Below are positions 45,013-61,921 of a stretch of 64,000 bases of DNA, in pieces. The stretch is from Phallusia fumigata (lineage: Eukaryota; Chordata; Ascidiacea; Phlebobranchia; Ascidiidae). The notes under the pieces are model-generated. The model was not told where the DNA came from and searched no databases. It saw nothing but the letters and a program-made list of their open reading frames with translations. Position numbers and translations under genes: made by a program. How positions within the stretch are numbered: the first letter of the stretch is position 1; each line of letters opens with the position of its first letter. The stretch is from positions 38,579 to 102,578 of the forward strand of contig QXVZ01027330.1 of NCBI GenBank assembly GCA_008931825.1, given 5' to 3'.

Positions 45013-48000
45013 ATGAAAAGAGCAAGAACAGAACAAATCCAAACAACTACTCTAACTCATTTAAAGAAACGGAAAAACACTGATTCTGAAACAACATTTC
45101 GTCAAAATTTTCGGTTTGAAGAAAGTATTGAGGTATGCTATAGGGCAGTGATTTCCAACATAAAGTGCATTTATTCCAAGCGTCAATTAAATTTTCGGTG
45201 GGCAAAGAATCCCCCAAGGCTTTTGTCCCATTAGCACTTTTACACTAAAGCTATATTTGGTACAAATAACTGTCAGTCAGTGTTATTAAACACTGTTTCG
45301 AGTTAATTTTTTTAATGGTACGTTTATATTTTAAAACCTGCAGTATTTGTAGTACAGAAGAATCCATTACGACCACCTGACAAAGAAGCCTTACCACTCC
45401 ACAATAATATGATATTGTAAAGGAACTCAAATTAATGGAATTGGGGCTGCATTTTTTAAACATTATAGTCAATGCTTTTTATTTGATGGCACAATGAAGT
45501 TACTCAGGCAGTTACAGCTCCAGTTACAATTTAAACAACTTTGCTACTTGAAAATATTCACAATTTACCCAAAATTTACAGCAAATTTTGATTTTATTAT
45601 AGGTCATGACGCAACGTTTTGTCCAGGGGAATAAAGCTTCATCTTATGACACAGTTGCATTGTCTGTGTGTGACTTGTCTGACTACTTCCATGCTTTTAA
45701 TGACTTTATTGAGTTTGTCAGACTTCAAACAAAAAACAAGTTATCCTGTAGCCTTTCAGGTATAATCTGCAAAAGGCTGGTTTGTATATGCTGGTGTATT
45801 AACTTTTAGTAGTGTTGCAGATCTTCTTTGTCCTTTATTCGTGCATTCATACTTGGATCTCATAGTAGCGGGGAGAACGAATGAGGCTGCAGAATTCTAC
45901 ACTCATTTTGCTGCTGATCACCTAAGTCCGGATCTAAATGAAACTGTTTTAAAGCTAAAATCAATTCACAATGCATTGGATTTAGACAAACATTTTGAGG
46001 TATTCTACATTTTATAGCTACATGTAACTGATTTACAATTTTATAGTTAAGTCACTGTTTTCACAATTTAATTGTTATGGGTCCCCTTCCTCACTCTGTT
46101 GTTTTTTTTTCTTTTTTTCCCCCTGGAGCTTGTCCACGCACATGAAATGTTTAATGGATTTGGATGAAACATTCACAGCTGGTAGATATGGTCAAGGCGG
46201 TGTGTTGTCCTTTCGATTGACTCCATAGCCCCAATGGTTACCCCACTAGCCCCCAAAAGGTTAAAATATTTCCTTGCGCTTTGGCATGGAATGTTTGGCA
46301 GATTTGGATGAAACTTTTACAGCTGTTGGATATGGTCATGGAGTTGTGTGATCAGTTTTGTTTGACCTCATAGCCCCAATGGTTACCCCGCCAGCCCCCT
46401 AAAATGGGTCAAATTGTTAAAGAATCTTCGAATTGGATGAAATTTGGACAGTTTGTTTAACATATCATTGTGGTGCAATAATTTATGTGTTTTACCCCAT
46501 AGGCCCAACAGTTACCCCACTAGTTCCCTAAAATGGGTCAAATTGTTAAACAAAGTCCTAATTGGATGAAATTTTGACAGTTTGTAGATCATGTCATTGT
46601 TGTGCAATAATTTATGTGTTTTACTCCAAAGCCCAGGGAGTTGCCCCACTAGCCCCCTAAAATGGGTCAAACATTCTCCGAATTGGATGACATTTGGGCA
46701 GTGTGTATAATATGTCATTGTGGTGCTATAACAGATGTGTTTAATCCCATAGCCCCAGCAGTTACCCCACTAGCTCCCTAAAATGGGTCAAATTGTTAAA
46801 TAGTACCCTATAATTATTCTACAACTTTACATGTATGGGTACCCATGCGTTTCTGCCTGCAGAAACAATCACGGTATAAAAAGCTTAAGTAACTATGGGA
46901 CCCAATGTGAACTGACATGGTTAATTTATATGAATTTTTAAATGGGGTAATAGTGTATATGGAATAGCAATATGGTGAACGCCACCCTTCTAGTTTTTTT
47001 AAGAAAGTCTTCTATTTTTTTTTAAGAAAGTCTATAATTTAATGTGACTTACAATACTAGTGATGCTTTGCATACTATCTTTTTAATGTCAGCTCGTTTT
47101 CCTTTTCAGATTACAAAAATTCGCAATCAGTTTTGTAAAGTTAAACTGGACAAAACTAAAAAAAATCTTTTGGAAAGATATTTAAATGACCAAGGAAATT
47201 TGGTTATTGTCAAGCTTCTGAATGAGCGAATTCAGTTTACAGATATTGGTAAATGAATATATGTAGTGTTGGTAAACTGTGGTTTAACTTTAATATATCT
47301 TTAACACAGACACCTCTCCAGTCTGCGAAATTACTTTACCGGAAACTTCATCAAAAAAGGATAGTCAAACTCAGTCAAGGCTATTGGGTGATGTAAGTAA
47401 CATGAATTTTAATGAAAGGTTGTTCGATTAGCTTTATCCCTCATCTATAGGTAAGCAACGAAACTCATGTTGAAACAAGTTCTGCAACAAAAGAGTCTAT
47501 AATTATTAGTCCACCTTCATTGACTGCATTAAGTACAAGTTTTAAAACTATGAACAATCTGATGGAATCCTCAACTTTTTCTACTGCCATTGAGCAAGAC
47601 ACATTAAGGAAGAAAATATCCCTTGTTGATACTCAGCCCCCAGATGTCCCAAGATTGTTGTTGTATAAGTATGTTACATTTTTTAACTATGCTCTGTTCA
47701 TACTAATGACCCAAATAGAAAAATGAAAATGTGATCAAACTAACAGAAAATGTGTTTTGTAAGATTTACAGATTCAAATGCTCTAATTACTGATGTCAGC
47801 ATGTCAAACAATCAAAAATATATATGTTCTGGTAAGTTAAGCACTGCGTAAAGGATATCCTGTGTTTACAAATCATTTTGTCTGATCTATTTCTCGCTGT
47901 AAAAACCTTTTAAAACAGTCAGATTAAATACAATAAGCTGAAAAGTCTTGATTTTTAAAAAATGTCCAATCGGATAGAAGTACATGACCAAACCAACTTA

Positions 48001-50491
48001 TAACTGCATTACATGTTATTAATTTAGCACTTGATGATGCTTCAATACAAATGTGGAATGTTCAAGAAAAATGTGCAAACATGCAAGGGCAAGACAATCG
48101 CAGCATGACTGTCAACCCAAGTCCAGATATTCAAACCAATGTTGCAATTGTTTCTTTCGGATCAGACTATAAAGAGGATGTCCAGCAACTCTTAAGCTTT
48201 GGTTCCAAAAAACATTCCAAAAATCTTTACCAAGATCCTTGTATGACCACATTAAGGGCTCATAGTGGCACCGTGTATGGCTCATGTTTTACCAGCAAAG
48301 ACGATTATATGCTTTCATGCTCAGAAGATACAACTAGTGAGTTTTATGCAAAGATATGTTAAAACAATACTTGCATTGTATTTGCATTGGAATATTTTTT
48401 TGTAGTTTTTAATTTTTTCTGAAACTTTTATTTTATTCAACCACTAGGAGCCTTGGGGTAATGCTCTTAAAGTATTAGCGCAAAATAAAACTTTTGAGCC
48501 AGATTTACAACACAGAATCTTGCAAGTAGGGATGTTCAAAGTGGAATAGCTGGCAATTCTAGAAAAGTTGTTTAAAATCCAGAAGATCGAATCAAAATTT
48601 AAGGTTAACTTTGGCAAAATCATTACACAACGCATAGTTGCAAATCGCAAAACAAAAATATAGGACTGGTAATTTATGCTTAGTACCCTTCTATTCTATT
48701 GGATCCCCATGTAACCCAGGGTGGTTTCTCTTTAATGTCTTCAGATGTTATATGTGCGGCCGTTACGTGCGAAAGTTTACAAGTAAAAGGCCAAAAACAC
48801 AAAGGCAAGTACTATTTTCACCCCAGACATCTCCACAAATGTACAATTAAAACGAGTTGCACCATTCACGACGCGTCTCAAATTTTGTTGATGCTGCGAA
48901 AAATTTAACCTCGTACAGATATTCACGTTACTTGTTGCGCCTTTATGTCGTTGAAATTTAGTGTGACGTTAAACGCGCGGCTGAGCATCAGATAAAAGAA
49001 AACAAACGGGTTGTATGGGTGTTGTTGCGTCAGTGAATGCCACTTACATCAATGCTAAGGGTATACGAATAACGTACCCTTGTTCATACACCGCCTGTTT
49101 GAAATGTTTTCGATTCCAGTTACCCGATATGAATGATAAATTCGGTTTCAATTCTATGTGGGTTCGAATCTTTGGGAATCAATATTCTACTTTGAACATC
49201 TCTACTTGCAAGTGCAAAGAAATAGTGTTATCACTTGGCAATCTTGGTTGCAAATAAATACAACAAACCGTACTTTTTTGTTTTGCTTTTCGCAATTCAG
49301 TTCGACTGTGGGACATGAAAGATTTCACAAACAAGGCAAGCTATAACGGACACAATCTTCCAGTGTTTTCCATTGCTCTCAGGTAATTCCAATTCCAGGA
49401 TTTAAACCTTTGTGCAATGTAAAAATTACAGATTAAGTAAAAAGATGCAGTTAGATGCTTTTGAAGAAGACCATAATGTTTTTACACTGCACTTATTTTC
49501 TTTTTTTTGTTTATTGCCAGTTTATTTACAGTTTTTCGTTAAGAAAGGGTCATCCACACTTCTTTAAATTTTACCTCGTAATAGATGGACATCTCAAGTT
49601 GTATACTGACAACCGATGCACAGTCATTGTTGTTTGATACGTTTACTTGTGATGAAAAAATATTTTTCCATTTTGTTGCACAATGTACGGTTATAAACTA
49701 ACATTATATTTTTCTTTTCAGTGACTTTGATATGTATTTCGCATCAGGGTCGTATGATTGCACTGCTAAGCTGTGGACTTTTGATCGCACTTTTCCCATC
49801 AGAGCTTTTGCCGGTCACCAACAAGCGGTTCACAGTGTCGCTTTTCACAGTAACGTTAGTTACCTGGCAACGGCCGACACGTCCGTGCGTCTATGGGACA
49901 TTTCCTCAGGAAAAACCGTTCGTCTGATGACTGGACATTGGGTACGTGCCCTAGTTTGTAAAATCATCGTTTGTAATTTTGTGCAATTTTGTTCAAGGCC
50001 CCTGTGGTGTGTTTGAGCTTTTCACCAAATGGACGCTGGCTGGCCAGCGCTGGAGAAGATAGCCGAATACGGGTATGGGACATTGCCTCAGGAAGTCTGT
50101 GGAAGGTAGAACCGTTTGAAGTAATATGACTTGCATCGACTTTCGGGAATTTTTCAAAGTTTACAATTATAGGAAATGCGTGGACATGCTGAAAGTGTTT
50201 ACGGATTACAGTTTAGTCCAGATTCAAGCCTGTTGTCGTCATGTGGAGCTGATGGCTGCGTTAATGTCTGGAATGTCAAGGCCTCCTCCACAATACAAAC
50301 TACAAGTATTCAATCTAGTATGTGTTTGTTTATTTTGCTGAAAGTGTAATTTTTTTTGTTTTACATAAGCAATGGACAAAGCAGACAACCCGCATCTGGT
50401 TGGACAATGGACTGCTGACAAATCATCAAGCGTTCTTTGCACTCGTTTTACCGCCAATAATCTTTTAAAGTGTGTTGCTGTTCAAGTATGA
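45013..50491 (+). CDS. TAF5L: TAF5-like subunit of the SAGA coactivator, 13 exons
   Basis: TAF5L is a WD40 scaffold of the SAGA histone acetyltransferase complex. Exons: 45013-45132, 45603-45759, 45821-45999, 47110-47248, 47310-47392, 47451-47668, 47764-47831, 48028-48336, 49301-49382, 49722-49941, 49998-50105, 50173-50317, 50370-50491; phases agree, about 649 residues (human 589). The start MKRARTEQIQ nearly equals human MKRVRTEQIQ, which separates it from TAF5. Next comes the helical NTD2 (about 40-200: FNDFIEFVRLQ, LCPLFVHSYLDL, AAEFYTHFAADH), a Ser/Thr-rich spacer, and about six WD40 repeats (SCSEDTTIRLWDM, GSYDCTAKLWTF, ATADTSVRLWDI, SAGEDSRIRVWDI, SCGADGCVNVWNV). One repeat is about two residues short at ATADTS. 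Intron 3 holds a hairpin-family element and intron 8 a hAT element. Confidence 0.94.
46075..46993 (-). mobile_element. Hairpin-family element, TAF5L intron 3 (hairpin deleted)
   Basis: Starts TATGGGTCCCCTTCCTCACTC, having lost the second half of the hairpin. It carries about five tandem units with CAGTTACCCCACTAG-type phrases and ends CGCCACCCTTCTAG. Confidence 0.6.
48527..49204. mobile_element. hAT-type non-autonomous element in TAF5L intron 8
   Basis: Inverted ends start TAGGGATGTTCAAAGTGG on the left and TAGAGATGTTCAAAGTAG on the right (read inward), matching over about 22 bp with two mismatches. A perfect 8-bp target duplication, CTTGCAAG, lies at 48519-48526 and 49205-49212. TAG-type termini with 8-bp duplications are typical of hAT. 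It encodes no transposase. Confidence 0.85.
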
Positions 50492-52608
50492 CACTGTCCA
50501 TCACAAGGTGATAGAAAAGACGATGGCAAAAAGGGGGCATTGGTTGAAAAGTACTTGTTACAAAGTCACTTTTGTTCACGAATAGCACTTTAGTACACAT
50601 TCTTTTGTTACTGTCCGACATGGTGGCATTACTTTTGTTGTTTGAAATAAAATTTTTGTTTGAAAAAGCGTTCTGACAATTAAGGTAAGCAAATAAAAAA
50701 ATATCGTGTAAACTTTCTTTACATCTATTCATCTGCCACCCTTAATACTTTTGATACGTTTGGTTGAACAGATAGAGATACATCTAACTTATATTATCAT
50801 TAAACTTCATACAGTGTTCAGTTCAAATTGCAATCTACAATGGAAGTCAAACGAATTAACCTCCTCATCTATGCGAAATACATAAAATACTTATCGGTCA
50901 AAAGTTCAGCAGTATTTTGTTGCCAACGGGGTTGGAAAAGCAAGTCCTAATCAAAGGAAGTAGACGAGCGAAGCGGTTCTGCATGCAATGCATTTCCCTG
51001 CTATTTGCATGTAGCCTACTAGGGGTCCCTGTATTTTAAATTTGTTGACGGTTTACATGGAGTTGTGGTCGACATCCTTTTACAGCACAGTGTAAATTGT
51101 AATCTTTACGTGCAATGTTAATGACATCACCCCTTTAAACAAATAGGTTGCAAAACTTGGCTCACATAACGTATATGAACTCGAAAATCACTTGGCGTAC
51201 CATACATATTCAACCTCGCGTGTCCGGGTTTGCCGACTCCTGACAGAGAAGTTTGCAGAAACATTATGATACCCGCAACACAAGCTTATTTTGCAGTGGA
51301 AAATTCGTTTGTCAGGGGCTTCGCATCAAATATGGATTAAACTTCAGAATACCCAGAACTGAAGGCAACACCGAAGTATGGTAGGTGTTTAATTTGCTTA
51401 CATTACTTTTAGAGTGTAGCGTCAGCTCGTGCGTTTCCAACAAAATTGGTAATATAAGTGCAAGGACAAGTAGGCTACCCAGAAATGCATAAATTGAGAA
51501 ACAGAGATCGAGAATAAAAAGCAGAGAGTCTCAGTCCTCTTTTCGTGAAGAAATGAACAGAAGGTTCTTGTCCATCAGCTGTGAGACCGTCGCGTGCCGC
51601 AGGTTGAGGACCACCCAGTTGGTCACCTAATGATGACTTTGTTTCTGTTTAGGAAATTGGCGAAAGATACGATTTTTGCTTTTTTGAATGCACCGAGATC
51701 CAAAACCGCTACCGTGTCCCGTGCCTGGTGTGAATCCCGCTTTACGCATTCAGGCGCTGTTCCGCCACGAGGATAAAATGAAAAAAACATTAATTCTAAC
51801 TGTATTTTGTTCTACTGCAATATACATCAGGTTAAATTTGAAATATTATTCCAAGTTTTTGTCCAATATGTTAACTGTTGCTGGTTTTGCATATTGCGAC
51901 ATACTTTCAAAACGCAAAGCTTTATAGTGGCATTATTGGCAGTTACAAAATGTTAACGTTCGGTTTAGTATTATCGCGTTCAGCATGAACAAAAAGGGTT
52001 CAGAGACAGGTGGGTGTTTTCCGTCTTCCAGTACTCACCATGGTTATACCAACTTGAATTAAGTTAATTACTTCTAAAGCCTTACGTCGATGGAGAACTA
52101 TTAGTTTTGTTTCTTCTGAAAGCAGTCAACACATTTCAAATGTTGCCAACTGCAACAATTAATCACTTGAAGCAAGGCTTTTTAGTCTGCGACCCCTTCT
52201 GATGTATTAAATTTCTCCGCGACGCCCTACGTTTGACAGCGAAAATCAGATCAAAACAAACATGATGTTAAAGTGGTTTTTTCTCGTCTGTGTATATTAA
52301 ACCATTCGTAAATATAATATTCAGCTGCGTCATAAGCGTAAGGCGATCATTTCTCGCGGTCTGCTACTACAGGTATTCTTTGATACGAGATTCTCCATGT
52401 TAAATAATTGCTGTACTTGCGACCCCCAGTTTGGGAAGCCCTGGCCTCCAGTCGGCTGGGCTTTTTAGGTGGGGTTTCGTACCCCTGCCCCTTTTTCTGC
52501 TGTACACAATGATGGTAGTAAAATCGTCAGAGCGTTTTGACATTAGGTACTGTACGCCATTTGCAACGAGGTACGCATAACCCAATACGTACCGTACTGC
52601 CATACTTG
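50492..52608. other. Intergenic region downstream of TAF5L with transposon scraps
   Basis: At 51725-51785 a SINE tail (CATTCAGGCGCTGTTCC, GAGGATAAAATG) is present. At about 52417-52445 the sequence CCCCCAGTTTGGGAAGCCCT looks like the end of another hAT family, but its partner end was not found. No gene is seen. Confidence 0.4.
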
Positions 52609-52616
52609 GTAAACAC

Positions 52617-53406
52617 TAGTGATGCACCGAATCGCGTAAATTAGGTTCGGACCGAAACCGAATATTCGGCGGTTTTTGCCGAATAAATTCGGCCGAATCA
52701 TCCGAACCATTTGTGACGTCACGCGAACCCGTACGTTACGCTTTTGACATAATCACATGATTTTTGCGGCCATGCAAAACAGTCGTGCTACAACAGGATA
52801 GTTGTGTAATTGTGTTGAAGTATTAGCTTAGTTCTGTGGATTTTAATGTTGCCTCGGCCGTCGTTGCCAGCTTCCAAATGAACTACTGATCTTTTACCGG
52901 GGGTGGACAAAACAATAATGCTTTAATAAAAAACTAGTACAAAACTCAATAAACAAAAGAACTTTGACCGTTAAGCCCTCGTTTTTAAAAAGGTTATGGC
53001 GTTAGCAGTCATAACTACCATAACTTACCACAAACAGCAGCAAAAATATCCTATTTAACAGTTTTCTTACGTAACTGAACAATCATATATCCTTTGTTGC
53101 GCTTTGTCGTTGTTGGTTAAAGCGCAGTTTGAAAGATTGTGTGGTACGTAATAACACGCGCAACACGTGTCTTTCTCACCTAATTACGTGTCCATAATCT
53201 GACACTGTAAAATACAAACATCGTTTTGGGTAGAGACAAATATCACTAAGGCCCGAACACTTGGTGTGCTAGAACGTTATTTCTGTGTGCGTAAAAGTTC
53301 GGTTTTGACCGAATCGTAACAAATTATTCGGCCGAAGGCGAATCTTCGTCAAAATCGCTGATTCGGCCGAATAAATTCGACAAACCGAAGCTTCGGTACA
53401 TCGCTA
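52617..53406. mobile_element. hAT-type non-autonomous element, 790 bp
   Basis: Terminal inverted repeats are TAGTGATGCACCGAA (left) and TAGCGATGTACCGAA (right, read inward). The flanking 8-bp duplication GTAAACAC (52609-52616) / GTAAATAC (53407-53414) has one mismatch. Subterminal palindromic TTCGGCCGAAT motifs occur at both ends, likely transposase binding sites. No long open frame is present. Confidence 0.82.
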
Positions 53407-53753
53407 GTAAATACTGCTGTAAAAAAACACCCATTTCCATGCATAATTAACGACGGAGATTCTCAAATGCAAATTCATTTTTGAACACTAAACATGGATC
53501 TGTTCATAACATAAATTTGTGTGTCCGGGTTTAACTCATCAATAACCCATGTCGCTTTTACAAACTATTTGGGCCAGCAAATTCATGAGAAAAATATTTT
53601 TGTTTTGCAGCTGAACTTTTAAAGGAAAGAGAAATGTAAACAAAAATGGGAGGATAGAAATCTAGGAGTAAGCTTTAGCAAATTACGCCGCTAAACAGGA
53701 ACTTTTCCTGTAAATAAATGCAAAAATTTAACTAAACATTGTTTGTTTTGTAG

Positions 53754-57799
<4,046 letters not shown>

Positions 57800-58789
57800 T
57801 CTCTTCAGACTGGTCTCTGAGCAGGAATAAGTCAACCGAAAGTGTTTACAATTTTTGTTCTTCAACTCAGAAGATAGCATACAACTTGTGGTCTGCGCCT
57901 CTGCGGTCCTAATCCGGACCTTCTCGGTGCTACTTCTGGTCCAAACCAAAGTCTGTGGATTTCTATGACTCTGCTCTGGACCATAGGCTTTAAAAAAAAC
58001 CTAACGATATTGTGTACATATTATTATTATGTATAAACTAGTTTACATTATGTACAAAAAAGGGGTATGGGGAGGGGGGTTACATAGTTGTCCAGAAGAT
58101 GATTGTCTGATCCGCCTGGCGTCGGTTTGTTTGTTCTTTAACTATCTAATATCCTGTTTCTATCGCGAGGAGGTCCAATCGGGAACTTTTTTGTTCGTCT
58201 CGTTAGTTGTTACCGGCGCCTGTTTACAGCAGTTTTGTGGAAATATAACTATTACTGGTAACTTCGAAAGGAATTCTAGACTAAGTTTACCGTGTGTAAA
58301 TGTTGTTACGGAAAGCTAGTGATAGGCTGTCACATATGTTTATGGCATTGAATTAATCAGTTTAACAAGCACAGTGCGGCCAGCCATGTGTTTCTCTTGG
58401 CCTCAGAAGTAATTATCATGTTCTTCCAAGCAGGTCGACAAAAATTGTAACCTAGAAATTTGGGAAAAATAAACATATGGAGGTTTATCGTAAAAAAACT
58501 AATAATTTATGCTTGAATTTATACTGTTCCGATATTGTAGTTATCAGCAACTGTTTTCAAAACCTATAGTACACAATACCATACATCAAGTTAATGCACG
58601 ACACGCTTAATAAGGTAGAATCCACAACCAAAGTTTAACAAACCAACTTACGACGTTAGGTTGACGTTGTAATTTAGACGTTGCTAAATATGACGTTGCA
58701 GTAACGTTACGAATTTAACTAAAAACCATGTTCACCAAAAATCAACGTCATTTTAGGGTTGTAACCTTTACGTTTATCCAACGTATTAA

Positions 58790-59117
58790 TTATGACAGGA
58801 AAAAAACGTTATAAATGCAACCAAAAACTGCAAGAAACGGATGAAACGTCATTTCAACGTTGTAACAATGATATTAATCCAACGTTGTAATTATGACATT
58901 ACAATGACGTTATAAATGCATTCAAAAACTTTTTTATCCAAATGACAACGTCATTTCAACATTCTTACTATGATGATCAACCAACGTAAAGATTATGACA
59001 TTACAATGACGTTAAATATGCAACCAAAAACTGTATGAACCAAATGACAACGTCATTTCAACATTGTTGCTGTTATGTTCACCTGACGTAGTAAATATTA
59101 ATTTTTCATGACGTAAT
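58790..59117. repeat. Diverged flank of the 101-bp satellite
   Basis: Degenerate units carry the same phrases (TGCAACCAAAAACTG, CAACGTCATTTCAAC) at irregular spacing, as expected at the edge of a tandem array. Confidence 0.65.
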
Positions 59118-59830
59118 AAATGCAACCAAAAACTGTATAAACCAAATGGCAACGTCTTTTCAACATTGTTACTGTGATGTTCACCTGACGTAGTAAATAT
59201 TAATTTATAATGACGTAATAAATGCAACCAAAACTGTACAAACCAAATGGCAACGTCTTTTCAACATTGTTACTGTGATGTTCACCTGACGTAGTAAATA
59301 TTAATTTATAATGACGTAATAAATGCAACCAAAACTGTACAAACCAAATGGCAACGTCTTTTCAACATTGTTACTGTGATGTTCACCTGACGTAGTAAAT
59401 ATTAATTTATAATGACGTAATAAATGCAACCAAAACTGTACAAACCAAATGGCAACGTCTTTTCAACATTGTTACTGTGATGTTCACCTGACGTAGTAAA
59501 TATTAATTTATAATGACGTAATAAATGCAACCAAAACTGTACAAACCAAATGGCAACGTCTTTTCAACATTGTTACTGTGATGTTCACCTGACGTAGTAA
59601 ATATTAATTTATAATGACGTAATAAATGCAACCAAAACTGTACAAACCAAATGGCAACGTCTTTTCAACATTGTTACTGTGATGTTCACCTGACGTAGTA
59701 AATATTAATTTATAATGACGTAATAAATGCAACCAAAACTGTACAAACCAAATGGCAACGTCTTTTCAACATTGTTACTGTGATGTTCACCGGGCGTAGT
59801 AAATAATAATTTATAATGACGTAATAAATG
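59118..59830. repeat. 101-bp tandem satellite, seven near-identical copies
   Basis: The marker AAATGCAACC starts units at 59118, 59220, 59321, 59422, 59523, 59624 and 59725, so the period is 101 bp with one unit of 102. Units are almost identical. Each has TGACGTAG and TGACGTAA 25 bp apart plus one CAACGTC. Confidence 0.95.
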
Positions 59831-60636
59831 CAACTAAAAACTTATCCAAATTGCAAAATGTCATTTCGACACTCCAACTATGATGTTTATCTAACGTTGT
59901 AATTGTGACGTCATACTGGGGTTACATATGCCGTCAGTAATTGTGTTGACGTAATCACAACGTCATTTACGAAGATCATCGAATGTAGTAATTATGACAT
60001 TACAATGACATTGCAATTGCAATATAATACTTTATCTTCAGTATACGTATTAACTTCGTTTAAACAATGTAACCAAGCACGTTTAATAATGACGTTTTGT
60101 AAACGTAAAGGAAATAACAACGTTTTTTTGACACCACATGATTTCGATTTTCCTAACATTTCATGTCAACAAATGCCACAAGCTTACAACACCACAAGTT
60201 TAGGAATAACTCTCTAAAATCGTGCGTTAAGTTGAGCGATCAAAAACATCAAACATAAACGCATTAGTGTCTTGCGTAAAATATTCCCGCGCACACAATG
60301 TTTATGCAATAGGGAGGCATGCTGATAAACGGTACTCGAGAGCAAAAACTTCTGAAGGACGCACTTGCTCGTGATTGGCTACAAGGAGTTCTAACCGGCA
60401 AAGTTAAGATTCGATTTAAAACGTTCGGTCTCCCCTGGGCACCAGGCGGGAAAAATGCGCTCACGTTGGTGGCGATTGCGTTTCGCCAGCGTTGCGCAGT
60501 TCAGTTCGGGCGAGATAGCTTGCACATGTGTAAGATCGCAAAAAGAATAAAGCTTATACTAGGCAAGAAGAGTGTTTGACATATTTTTTTCGACAGAGTG
60601 GTCAAATGTTGTAGGTATTAGAAACTGTTTTACTCA

Positions 60637-61167
60637 ATGTCCGTTCCGCTGATATTTGAAGGACCTATGGTAAGTGATACTTAACTTTCATCAAATGTAA
60701 CATACATCGGTGACATTTATGTGAGTATATTTCATCATCGCTGGACATGTCTGCTCCAGGGCAGATCCAGAAATGACAGCGCTTGCATATAAATTAAAGT
60801 TTTTTAAGTGTAACTTAAGTTTTTGTTTTTGTGGTAATGATTAACTTCGTTTTAATAATTCAAACTTTTTTTTGCAGAAGATGGATGGGGTACTAGATCC
60901 AATTTCAGGACTCTTTACGTTCAAGTTAAGTATTTTGTTGACCTGTATTTTGTTAATGTTCTTTATGCATAAATTATCAATGAAAAATGCATAAAATTTC
61001 AATGTCAGATCATAAGTACAGTTGTAAATTTTACTCATTTTACTTCTAGGATTTTGAACCTTTTCAACGTGAAAGCAATGGAATCTACAGCCCTTGATGT
61101 TTATTGGTCTATCTGGGACGAAGCAGTCTGTTTTACAAGCACATCCACGTTAACCAACCATGTTTAG
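60637..61167 (+). CDS. Possible small three-exon gene, unrecognised
   Basis: Exons 60637-60669, 60878-60924 and 61050-61167 have fitting splice sites (ATG|GTAAGT; TTTTTTTGCAG; CAA|GTTAAG; TACTTCTAG) and compatible phases. They give 65 residues starting MSVPLIFEGPMKMDGV and ending at TAG. I do not recognise the protein and no domain is visible. It could also be the 5' part of a longer gene or a chance set of short frames. Confidence 0.35.
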
Positions 61168-61921
61168 GAGATGAAAGTAAGTCTTTTCGCGCTACTATTT
61201 GTGAAGGAGGAGGCATAGACCGATAGGTTATAAGGCGCGAAAGTTCAAACGTGCATTTGAGACGGTTTCCTCAACGCAAAAGCGTATAAGTTTGTTCGTG
61301 CCACAAGACATATACTTTTGGGGTAACTTCAGTTGTTTGTAGAAAAAATATCTAAATTGGTTGGTTTTAACATAACAAAACGATTAAAAGACACATTTAA
61401 CATTTCCCACATTAATTCAATGTCTGTTTTTTAGCAAAGAAACAATACGACGCAATTTGTTCCTGGACGACTTGTGTTAAAGAAAGAAACGCAAAGGCTG
61501 TGGTGTAATGTTTACTTTTTACATTCATTTTCCTTTTCTGTGCGTGTTTGAAATGTACTTCATGTTTTGTTGTTTATGGTTAATTACAATACTATCAAAC
61601 GTAATGCCACGTTGTGTCTTTATCCTAGACGTCGTAGTGTTGGTTTAGTTTTTGTGTCATAACCATGGTCAGTAGGAAACGCCGCGAGGGCGTCGGTGAA
61701 TGACAGGTTTTAGACGTTGTGATCCCAGTCTTATATTGATGTCAGAAGTACATCGAGTATCAACATAAAAACGATGTTATTTTGACGAGGTTGATAGATG
61801 TTGAAACGACATGTAGTTTTAGACGTTTAAAAAACTTTCATATTCAACCAACACACAACATCTAAACAACGTTCTGTTTTGACGTTGTTTCAACTGGCAA
61901 TTGCGACGTCATAATCACGTT

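Larger units (their letters stand above)
57800..60636. other. Region upstream of COPS5, mostly repeat
   Basis: The COPS5 promoter should lie just above 57800. The 101-bp satellite fills 58790-59830. Open frames at 58029-58319 (96 codons) and 60319-60579 (86 codons) have no recognised domain and no splice partners. Confidence 0.4.

Noticed and set aside
59012-59227. Repetitive 71-codon frame in the satellite
   Set aside because: It simply translates the 101-bp tandem units.
59118-59830. CRISPR array
   Set aside because: The units are contiguous 101-bp copies without distinct spacers, in an animal genome.
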